Shown here: positions 1 to 6,761 of the stretch, piece by piece
Position numbering within the stretch: the first letter of the stretch is position 1
Layout: each line of letters starts with the position of its first letter
Assembly: GCA_934098295.1 (NCBI GenBank)
Contig: CAKONV010000001.1
Span: forward strand, 62,001 to 126,000
Direction: 5' to 3'
Length of the DNA: 64,000 bases
DNA from: an uncultured Bacilli bacterium
GTDB lineage: Bacteria > Bacillota_I > Bacilli_A > ML615J-28 > CAG-313
Program-made: the position numbers and the translations under genes
Notes under the pieces: generated by a model
Databases searched by the model: none
Seen by the model: the letters and a program-made list of their open reading frames with translations, nothing else
Told to the model about the DNA's origin: nothing

Positions 1-268
1 GAATGTAAGTACCAGCTCCAGCATATTCGCCAATTATATCAAAAATACCAAAACCCGTTAAAAGGGATGCTACCGCCACTAAGGTCATTGCCATCAAAGT
101 TTGAGCATTTTTCATTTCTATACCTAACTTTTTATTATAAAACCACAAAAGAAATTGGCCTATTAGACCTATTAAGCCCCCTACATAAAATGCTCTTAAG
201 ACATTTTTTAAAATAGGACGCTTAATCTTTTGTTTTTCAAGAACAACATTATAAGTTTTATTTCGCAT
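1..268 (-). CDS. spoVAC: Stage V sporulation protein AC, N-terminal part (runs off window)
   Basis: The first 89 residues are readable and open to the window edge. A short charged N-terminus is followed by a Gly-rich membrane segment (GGLIGLIGQFLLWFY) and a second hydrophobic segment reading GFGIFDIIGEYAGAGTY. This pattern is typical of SpoVAC, a membrane subunit of the channel that moves dipicolinic acid into the forespore. The ATG at 268 is preceded by GGAG. It lies about 50 bases downstream of sigF in the same direction, matching the spoIIA-spoVA order of Bacillus and Clostridium. No spoVAA or spoVAB lies between them, as in many Clostridia. The C-terminus is outside the window. Confidence 0.85.
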   Translation of the reverse strand, partial: MRNKTYNVVLEKQKIKRPILKNVLRAFYVGGLIGLIGQFLLWFYNKKLGIEMKNAQTLMAMTLVAVASLLTGFGIFDIIGEYAGAGTYI

Positions 269-318
269 ATATTTCTCCTTTTTTTTATTATTAACAAATT
301 AAGGAAATTATATACTTT

Positions 319-888
319 TTACTTCTTATATTTTTTCTTCAAATTTTTAATTTTTCTAGAAATTGTTGATTGGGAAGTATTCATTAACTTGGCAATTTCA
401 CTTTGGGAAAGCTTATGTAAAACATAATATTTATAAATTAACATTTCATCTTCTGTTAAACTATTCAACTCCTTTTTCTCATTATCAATTAGATTATCAA
501 CAACATCATCTTCTAAATAAGTTATTTTATCGCTTTCTGATAAAGCGATAAAAAAAGTTTCTTTACTTATTTTTAATTTACTTATTATTTCATCACTTGT
601 TAAATTATTGTTTAATTTTATAAAAGCACGTATTTCATTGTATATTTTCTTTCCATAAGGATTAATTTTTTCATACTCTTTATAAATAGCTCCATAAACA
701 TATTTGAACGCAAAAGTTGTAAGTTTTACATTCTTATTTTTATCATAATGTCTAATAGCTTGAATAAAGCCCATTAACCCCGCTTGATACAAATCATCTT
801 CATCATATGGTGATACTTTAAAACGGTGAACAATTTTCTTAATATATTTTTCATATTTTATTAAAAGAAATTCTTCATCATTTTCCAT
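319..888 (-). CDS. sigF: Forespore sigma factor SigF (SpoIIAC), compact form
   Basis: RNA polymerase sigma factor of 189 residues. Sigma-70 region 2 is visible near residues 25-55 (DEDDLYQAGLMGFIQAI). Region 4 with its helix-turn-helix is at the C-terminus, with LSQSEIAKLMNTSQSTISRK near residues 155-175. It is clearly shorter than the roughly 255-residue SigF of Bacillus; the linker between regions 2 and 4 is reduced. The start overlaps the end of spoIIAB by 11 bases, implying translational coupling and matching the conserved spoIIAA-spoIIAB-sigF order. The family role is forespore-specific transcription, held inactive by SpoIIAB until septation. Assignment rests mainly on gene order, since region 2/4 motifs alone do not separate SigF from SigG. 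Confidence 0.88.
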   Translation of the reverse strand: MENDEEFLLIKYEKYIKKIVHRFKVSPYDEDDLYQAGLMGFIQAIRHYDKNKNVKLTTFAFKYVYGAIYKEYEKINPYGKKIYNEIRAFIKLNNNLTSDEIISKLKISKETFFIALSESDKITYLEDDVVDNLIDNEKKELNSLTEDEMLIYKYYVLHKLSQSEIAKLMNTSQSTISRKIKNLKKKYKK

Positions 889-1300
889 AATTTTTTTTCA
901 TTAATACTTTTGTTCCTACCATTGGTGTCGATTCTACTTTTAATGAATCGGTAAATACTTCCATTATTGTAAAGCCAAGACCAGCCCGTTCTTCATCTAA
1001 TTTTGTTGAGTATAGCGGTTCTCTAGCAGCATCAATATCTTTTATCCCAATACCTTTGTCAATAACATCCATATAAATGGTATCATCATCATAAGCTAAT
1101 CTTAAATCGACCATCTTTTTTTCATCGGAATTATAACCATGAACAATCGCATTAGTAACAGCCTCCGATAAAGCCGTTTTAAGTTCATTTATTAACGTAA
1201 GTGGTAAATCTAAATCTACTAAAAAACCTAATAACAAGGTTCTTGATAACTGTACATTTTGAATTTTTGCCGGAAAACTAATTATTAATTCATTATTCAT
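878..1300 (-). CDS. spoIIAB: Anti-sigma F factor SpoIIAB (GHKL serine kinase)
   Basis: A 140-residue GHKL ATPase. Visible motifs are the N box (EAVTNAIVHGY, about 46-56), G1 box (DKGIGI, about 81-86) and G2 box (ERAGLGFTIM, about 104-113). The family protein binds and inhibits SigF, and phosphorylates the anti-anti-sigma factor SpoIIAA. Its ATG overlaps the TGA stop of spoIIAA (ATGA, 4 bases), and its own TGA lies inside the start of sigF, so all three cistrons are translationally coupled. Length is close to the usual 146 residues. The TGA stop is good evidence for the standard bacterial code. Confidence 0.94.
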   Translation of the reverse strand: MNNELIISFPAKIQNVQLSRTLLLGFLVDLDLPLTLINELKTALSEAVTNAIVHGYNSDEKKMVDLRLAYDDDTIYMDVIDKGIGIKDIDAAREPLYSTKLDEERAGLGFTIMEVFTDSLKVESTPMVGTKVLMKKNYGK

Positions 1301-1650
1301 GATATAACCTCCAATAAACGTTCTATTCCTTTTTCACTATTTGCTACCTTACAAATTCGTTTTAAACCTGATAAATTAAAAATCTTTTCAATTGTTGGGT
1401 TCATTGAACAAATAACAATGGTTCCCCCTTTTCTTTTTACTTCCGCATATCTTCCAACAATAAAGCCGATTCCTGTACTATCCATAAATTCCAAATCTTT
1501 AAAGTTGAAAACCAAATTTACAATTGAATATTTTTTAACTATTTCTGCTACTCTTTTTTTCAAACTTCCAACATTGGATTGATCAAGTTCTCCCGAAAGT
1601 CTTATTGTAAGGCAATTTCTTTTTATTTCCATTTGTATTGATAAACTCAT
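1297..1650 (-). CDS. spoIIAA: Anti-sigma F factor antagonist SpoIIAA (STAS domain)
   Basis: A 117-residue STAS-domain protein and first gene of the coupled spoIIA cluster. The conserved phosphorylation loop reads MDSTGIGFIVGRY near residues 56-68; the serine in DSTG is the expected SpoIIAB target. Dephosphorylated SpoIIAA releases SigF from SpoIIAB in the family model. A strong ribosome binding site (AGGAAGGAG) precedes the ATG at 1650. A terminator separates it from dacF upstream, so the spoIIA genes probably have their own promoter in 1651-1720. I could not identify a convincing sigma-H promoter there. Confidence 0.94.
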   Translation of the reverse strand: MSLSIQMEIKRNCLTIRLSGELDQSNVGSLKKRVAEIVKKYSIVNLVFNFKDLEFMDSTGIGFIVGRYAEVKRKGGTIVICSMNPTIEKIFNLSGLKRICKVANSEKGIERLLEVIS

Positions 1651-1722
1651 TTTCCCTTATCTCCTTCCTCTATAAGTGTAACAAATTTTATAACTTTGCG
1701 CAAGGTTTTTTACAGAATAAGA

Positions 1723-1757
1723 CAAAAAATAACCAATAGAAAAAATCTATTAGTTAC
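1723..1757 (-). terminator. Rho-independent terminator between dacF and spoIIAA
   Basis: A 9-bp stem pairs 1731-1739 with 1747-1755 around a 7-base T-rich loop. On the minus strand it is followed by a T run at 1723-1730. It lies about 115 bases past the dacF stop and upstream of spoIIAA, so dacF read-through into the spoIIA genes should be limited. Confidence 0.6.
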
Positions 1758-1869
1758 TTTTATAATATTAAAATTTAATAACCTAATCTTTTTAAAAAAG
1801 CATGCTTAGTAAAATAATCAATAATTAGCTTTTTAGAATTTAAATAGTTTAAATCTAAAATTTTTTATT

Positions 1870-3048
1870 TTAAAAAATCGTTTTAATCAATTTTTTTAAC
1901 AGTTCAATAAATGTTGTTTTATGTACTTTATTTCTCAAAGCTAACGGTGAACTACCAATCAAATTGCCATTTTCATACATTTCTATTCTACCAATAATTA
2001 TATCTTCACCGATTCTTATTTTTTCATAATCAATAAATATTTTTTCATCATATTGTTTTTCTTTTTCACCTTTGGTAGTTACTTTGGTTATATCTAAAGT
2101 ATTAACAATTTCATAAGTAGATGGCGTTACCAAGTAATCGATGTTTTTAGTAATTACTGAGCCTTTGGGCTTTAATACTTTTAATTCATATAATGAATAA
2201 CCATTAGATAGTATACTCATTGTATCCGAATTTCTTATTTTGGTGTTTTGTTCGCCCATAACCACACTAACCAGTCGCATGCCATCTTTTTTCATAGTAG
2301 CCGTAAGACAATAGCCAGCTTCTTCTGTCCATCCAGTTTTAAGTCCATCGACAACACCATTTTTAATTAATTTATTAGTATTAACTAACCAAAAAGGATT
2401 GGAAGTATCTTCTCTTACATATCCTTCATAACTAGATGTATAGGGGATAATTTCATTCTCATACTCTTCTAAAAGAAATGATGCCATTAAAGCCATATCA
2501 TAACAAGTGGTATGATGCTGAGAGTCAGGAAGCCCCGTAGCATTGGTAAAATTCGTATTTTTACAACCTATTGTTAAAGCTGTATGATTCATTAGTTTAA
2601 CAAAATTTTCTTCACTACCGCTAACAGCCTCAGCTAAACTTACAGCAGCATCATTCGCGGAAGCAATAACCATACTTTTGAATAAATCTTTTACCTTCAT
2701 TTTTTCATATGGAGCTAAAAAAATCTGTGACCCACCCATGCTAGAAGCATGTTCGCTCGTTTCAACAATGGTATCCATAGTTATTTTATTATCTCTTATC
2801 GCATCTAAAACTAATTTCATAGTCATAACTTTAGTCATGGAAGCCGGTGGCATAATTTGATCGGTATTATATGATAATAGCACCTGTTTAGTCGTTACTT
2901 CCATCAATATCGCTGCCTTGGCTTTAATATTTAAAGGTGGAGCATCACCTGGTATATTATCAATTTTAACCGCTTTAATACTTTTTTTATTAACGCTAAA
3001 GAATAGTAATATTATACTTAAAGTAAGCATTAATAATTTCTTTTTCAT
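1870..3048 (-). CDS. dacF: D-alanyl-D-alanine carboxypeptidase, DacF type
   Basis: Secreted serine DD-peptidase (peptidase S11, penicillin-binding protein) of about 392 residues. An N-terminal hydrophobic signal segment is followed by the three active-site motifs: SxxK in PPASMTKVMT, SxN in SANDAAVS, and KTG in GLKTGWTEEAGYC. The C-terminal part should be the usual beta-rich S11 domain. An upstream GTG at 3057 lies inside the ribosome binding site AGGTG, so I place the start at the ATG at 3048. Position next to spoIIA, as in Bacillus, supports the sporulation-linked DacF assignment over a housekeeping DacA. It trims peptide stems in cell-wall or spore-cortex peptidoglycan. Confidence 0.88.
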   Translation of the reverse strand: MKKKLLMLTLSIILLFFSVNKKSIKAVKIDNIPGDAPPLNIKAKAAILMEVTTKQVLLSYNTDQIMPPASMTKVMTMKLVLDAIRDNKITMDTIVETSEHASSMGGSQIFLAPYEKMKVKDLFKSMVIASANDAAVSLAEAVSGSEENFVKLMNHTALTIGCKNTNFTNATGLPDSQHHTTCYDMALMASFLLEEYENEIIPYTSSYEGYVREDTSNPFWLVNTNKLIKNGVVDGLKTGWTEEAGYCLTATMKKDGMRLVSVVMGEQNTKIRNSDTMSILSNGYSLYELKVLKPKGSVITKNIDYLVTPSTYEIVNTLDITKVTTKGEKEKQYDEKIFIDYEKIRIGEDIIIGRIEMYENGNLIGSSPLALRNKVHKTTFIELLKKLIKTIF

Positions 3049-3117
3049 TCTTATCACCTAATAATTAATATGATTAAGATTTTTAAAAAAGAACTTTTTA
3101 ACAACTAATTTTGTTTA

Positions 3118-3152
3118 AAAAACTATCTGACAGTTTTTGTCAAATAGTTTGT
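3118..3152 (-). terminator. Terminator of the lipid kinase gene
   Basis: A 13-bp stem with one G-T wobble pairs 3120-3132 with 3138-3150 around a 5-base loop. The T run on the minus strand is partly in the stem. The TGA stop codon of the lipid kinase (3140-3142) lies inside the stem. Confidence 0.65.
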
Positions 3153-4054
3153 TTCATTTTGGGAAATATAAAGCGAATTTTTTGTTTCAAATTTTCAATA
3201 GTAATTTTCTTTAAATGAATTGTCTCTCCATCTAAACAAACAGTAAGTAAATTAGGTGAAGAAACTTCAAATTTTGAAGCGCGATCATTAATTAAGATAT
3301 TCTTATACTTAGGATCAAAATTTAATTTTCCTTGTTTATACTTTTTTATTAAAGTTAAAAATCTAATTAATGGCACTTTTTTAACAATTAGCAAATCGGT
3401 TAATCCATCATCAATCACCGCTCTTGGAGCACAATTATAACCACCGCCATAATAACCACCATTACCAAAAGCCATAAGTAAAGCCTTGCCACGATAAATT
3501 TCTTTATCATCACTCTTAACTACAACATAATCAGGTTTATTATGAAAAAGGTTTTTAATGATTGCATAGTTGTAAGCGCCTTTAATTGTCTTACACTTTG
3601 AACGAGCTTGGATTTGATCATAGTTAACTTTAGCATCAAAGCCAATATTAGCAACGTTTAAACAATAGTGATCATCAACTTTTAATACATCAATTGGTTT
3701 AATTGTTCCTTTAAGTTGAGCATCTAATGATAAGAAATCATATCCTTTAAATATTTTTAAGAAATCATTACAAGAACCCGTAGGAATAATTCCAAAAATT
3801 AAGTTAGGATAATCCATACAGCCATTAATAACTTCATTCATGGTTCCATCTCCGCCACAAGCATAGATACAAACATCTTCACTATTCTCGGATGCAATTT
3901 TTTCAACATAGCTTGTCGCATCCCCAGCTGAGCTTGTGACATGAAGAAATAATTCAAAGTTAGTTTTTTCTTTTAATTCATTAAATTCTTCTAAGAATTT
4001 TTTCCCTAACACACCATCACCGGCAGCGGGATTATATATAAAATAATGTTTCAT
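3140..4054 (-). CDS. Diacylglycerol/lipid kinase family protein (DagK/YegS type)
   Basis: A 304-residue soluble kinase of the diacylglycerol-kinase catalytic superfamily. It begins with YFIYNPAAG, carries the nucleotide-binding GGDGT motif in ACGGDGTMNEVING near residue 65, and continues with GIIPTGSCNDFLK. The C-terminal half is the expected beta-sandwich, with YYGGGYNCAPRAVIDDG and a final DGE motif. Family members phosphorylate diacylglycerol or related lipids at the inner membrane face and recycle it to phosphatidic acid. The exact substrate cannot be read from sequence. A ribosome binding site (AAGGA) precedes the ATG. It is probably a single transcription unit with its own terminator. 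Confidence 0.86.
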   Translation of the reverse strand: MKHYFIYNPAAGDGVLGKKFLEEFNELKEKTNFELFLHVTSSAGDATSYVEKIASENSEDVCIYACGGDGTMNEVINGCMDYPNLIFGIIPTGSCNDFLKIFKGYDFLSLDAQLKGTIKPIDVLKVDDHYCLNVANIGFDAKVNYDQIQARSKCKTIKGAYNYAIIKNLFHNKPDYVVVKSDDKEIYRGKALLMAFGNGGYYGGGYNCAPRAVIDDGLTDLLIVKKVPLIRFLTLIKKYKQGKLNFDPKYKNILINDRASKFEVSSPNLLTVCLDGETIHLKKITIENLKQKIRFIFPKMKQTI

Positions 4055-4135
4055 TTTTCAATCCTTTTTAAAAAAGCTATGTATAGTATACCATATTTTC
4101 CTACAAAAATCTACTTATGTGAATTATACATAAAA

Positions 4136-5146
4136 TTATTTTTTTACAATTTCGGTGGCAAGTGATGTATCTACTAATTTCTCAAATTCAACATAGTTTT
4201 TAAGTTCTCCGGCTTCAATCATAATGTCTTGAAGTCTTTTAAAACCATTTTCACTAAAAATTGGATTTTTACACCATGCATTTATGTCTCGATATCTTTT
4301 TACTACACTAGTTAAAGTAGCAAGATCTGTATCTTTAAATTGTTTTTTTATAACCGTAGCAACATTAGTATCGGAATGATTCCATACATATTGTTGACCT
4401 CTATAAAGAGCTCTCATAAATTTTTTTAATGTTTCCTTATTATTTTCAAAATACTTAGTATTACATGAGTAAGCTGTATAAGTAATATCTCCGGCAAGTT
4501 CTCCTACACTAGCTAACAAGTATAATTTTCCACTTGCTACCATTTCTGATGCGGTAGGTTCAAATAACGTTGTGAAGTCACCTTCACCATTTAAAAAGGA
4601 ACCAGCCATTGCGGCAAAAGCAACATCAGTCCTAACATTAACATCTTGGGTAAGCTCATTGTTACTAACGGTTAATCCTGCCTGTTTAATTACATATTCT
4701 AGTGTCATTTCGGGAACGCCACCAGCTCTTCCACCTAAAATACTTTTTCCTTTTAACATTGTTATATCGAAATTCTCAATCGGTTCTCTTCCAAAAATAA
4801 AGGAACCATCGGTAGATGTTACTTGAGCAAAATTAATTAAATAATCTTTAGAATTGTTGTTATATAAATAGATTGTAGGTTCTGGTCCTTGTAAACCAAT
4901 CTGTACTTCTCCTGATAACAAAGCTGCCGTAACTTTATCAGCACCATTAGCATTAATCAATTCAATGTTTAAGCCTTCTTCTTCAAAATATCCTAATTCA
5001 ATGGCCACATATTGAGGGGCATAGAAAACGCTATGAGCAACCTCTGCTAATTTAATTTTTTCTTTTTTTGGTTGGTTTTTACAACTACCTAAAGAAAACA
5101 TTCCTAAAAAAATCAATAAAATTATTAAATACTTTCTAATTTTCAC
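4136..5146 (-). CDS. ABC transporter substrate-binding lipoprotein (NMT1/SsuA/ThiY-like)
   Basis: A 336-residue lipoprotein: hydrophobic signal, then lipobox LGSC with Cys near residue 22. The mature part starts AEVAHSVFYAPQYVAIELGY and continues with GYFEEEGLNIELI, the signature of the NMT1/SsuA/TauA/ThiY binding-protein family. It is the last gene of an ATPase-permease-binding protein operon, and its start overlaps the permease stop by 4 bases. Family ligands include sulfonates, taurine, nitrate and thiamine pyrimidine precursors. No thiamine riboswitch is visible upstream of the operon, so I leave the ligand open. Confidence 0.86.
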   Translation of the reverse strand: MKIRKYLIILLIFLGMFSLGSCKNQPKKEKIKLAEVAHSVFYAPQYVAIELGYFEEEGLNIELINANGADKVTAALLSGEVQIGLQGPEPTIYLYNNNSKDYLINFAQVTSTDGSFIFGREPIENFDITMLKGKSILGGRAGGVPEMTLEYVIKQAGLTVSNNELTQDVNVRTDVAFAAMAGSFLNGEGDFTTLFEPTASEMVASGKLYLLASVGELAGDITYTAYSCNTKYFENNKETLKKFMRALYRGQQYVWNHSDTNVATVIKKQFKDTDLATLTSVVKRYRDINAWCKNPIFSENGFKRLQDIMIEAGELKNYVEFEKLVDTSLATEIVKK

Positions 5147-5934
5147 TTTTTCTCATTCTTTCTTCCTATTAATTCAATAATATTGACGACTTCATACATT
5201 AAGAAAGATAAAACACTTAAGACTAACACACCCATCATTACCAATGACATTTTAAAAATTTGACTGCCATACATTATCAAATATCCAATTCCCTCTTTAG
5301 ATATAATAAATTCACCAACAATAACGCCGACCCAACTCATACCAATATTTATTTTCACTAAACTAATGAGATTAAGAATATTAGCGGGAATAATAAGTTT
5401 AGTTAAAATCTGAAATTTGGTTGCTCCTAAGCTTTTTAGCATTAATATTTTTTCTAAATCTACGTTTTTAAAATATTGTGATGCTGACATAATGGTAAGA
5501 ACTAAAGAAATGGAAATGGCTACGCAGACAATTCCTTTCATTCCTGCTCCTACCCAAATGATTATTATAGGGGCTAAAGCCGTTTTTGGTAGAGCATTTA
5601 AAACAACTAAATAAGGATCAATTATTCTACTAAAGGTTTCATTCCACCAAATAATTATCGCAATTAATAAGCCTACTCCCATACCAATTAAAAGACCTAA
5701 CATTGTTTCTGCAACAGAAATTCCTATATGTTTAAAAAGGGTTCCATCTATTAGATAGTCAACAAATAATTTTCCAATATCACTAGGATAACTAAATAAA
5801 AAAGTATTTATTAATCCCTTTTTACCTAAAAGTTCCCAAATCAGAAAAAAACAAACAAGAATACTAATTTGTGCCACAATTATTTTAATTTTAATCTTTT
5901 TTAATTTTTTTAAATAATCATTTCTATTGTTCAC
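5143..5934 (-). CDS. ABC transporter permease (SsuC/TauC/ThiX-like)
   Basis: A 263-residue integral membrane protein with about six hydrophobic segments. Its ABC-coupling region reads LKSLGATKFQILTKLIIPAN, near residues 165-185, matching the EAA-loop pattern of binding-protein-dependent permeases. The central part (ALPKTALAPIIIIWVGAGMKGI) is typical of the SsuC/TauC family. The gene overlaps the ATPase upstream by 11 bases and the lipoprotein downstream by 4, so all three are co-translated. It should form a homodimeric pore with the adjacent ATPase. Confidence 0.87.
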   Translation of the reverse strand: MNNRNDYLKKLKKIKIKIIVAQISILVCFFLIWELLGKKGLINTFLFSYPSDIGKLFVDYLIDGTLFKHIGISVAETMLGLLIGMGVGLLIAIIIWWNETFSRIIDPYLVVLNALPKTALAPIIIIWVGAGMKGIVCVAISISLVLTIMSASQYFKNVDLEKILMLKSLGATKFQILTKLIIPANILNLISLVKINIGMSWVGVIVGEFIISKEGIGYLIMYGSQIFKMSLVMMGVLVLSVLSFLMYEVVNIIELIGRKNEKK

Positions 5935-6655
5935 ACAAATCTCTCCAAATCATACTAAAATATGAATTAAAGATAACTTCACTACGTTTTTTTAACGGAG
6001 AAACTTCTTTAAAATTGAGCTTGTATTCCTTATAAACACTAGCTGGTCTTTTAGTTAGCACAATTACTCGGTCACCAAGACTAATTGCTTCGGCAATATC
6101 ATGAGTTACAAGAATTGCACTTAAATGTTCATTTTTAATCATTTTATAAATATCATCACTAATTTTAATTCTTGTTTGAGCATCAAGAGCAGAAAATGGT
6201 TCATCTAATAACAATAAATTAGGGTTTATTAAAAGGGTTCTAATCAAAGCAATACGTTGACGCATACCGCCAGATAATTCGGATGGATGGGAATTAATGA
6301 AATCCAATAAATCATATTTTTTTAAATAGTTAATTACTTTTTCTTCATCATCTTTGGTAATTTTATGATCAAGTTCTAGTCCTAAGGTCAAATTTTTTTT
6401 GATTGTACGCCATTCAAACAATAAATCATGTTGAAACATATAACCAATTTTACCACTTTTTTTAATAATTCCTTGATCAGGAAGAATTAAACCTGCAATC
6501 ATATTAAGAATAGTTGATTTTCCCCCTCCTGAGGGCCCAACTAAACACACTATTTCATTTTCTTCAACCTTTAAACTAACATTTTTTATAACTTCTAAAG
6601 AACTTTTTTTACTATGAAAAGTTTTGGAAACTCCATTTAGTTCTAAAACACTCAT
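5924..6655 (-). CDS. ABC transporter ATP-binding protein (SsuB/TauB-like)
   Basis: A 243-residue ABC ATPase. Walker A is GPSGGGKST (about 39-47), Q-loop in GYMFQHDLLFEW, signature LSGGMRQR, Walker B LLLLDEPFSALD, and the H-loop His in VTHDIAEA. This matches the nitrate/sulfonate/taurine ATPase branch. It is the promoter-proximal gene of the importer operon and overlaps the permease by 11 bases. It couples ATP hydrolysis to uptake of the ligand delivered by the lipoprotein. Confidence 0.9.
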   Translation of the reverse strand: MSVLELNGVSKTFHSKKSSLEVIKNVSLKVEENEIVCLVGPSGGGKSTILNMIAGLILPDQGIIKKSGKIGYMFQHDLLFEWRTIKKNLTLGLELDHKITKDDEEKVINYLKKYDLLDFINSHPSELSGGMRQRIALIRTLLINPNLLLLDEPFSALDAQTRIKISDDIYKMIKNEHLSAILVTHDIAEAISLGDRVIVLTKRPASVYKEYKLNFKEVSPLKKRSEVIFNSYFSMIWRDLCEQ

Positions 6656-6714
6656 TTTATTCCTTCTTTCATCGTCACTTTATTGTATGTAAAATAATAT
6701 TTTTGGTATAGGCA

Positions 6715-6754
6715 AAATAAAAACCTTAATTCCTCTTAAAGGAGTTAAGGTTAA
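6715..6754 (-). terminator. Terminator of the P-type ATPase gene
   Basis: A 13-bp stem with one wobble pairs 6722-6734 with 6740-6752 around a 5-base loop. A T-rich tail follows on the minus strand (6712-6721). It separates the P-type ATPase from the ABC importer operon downstream. Confidence 0.75.
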
Positions 6755-6761
6755 ATAGTTT

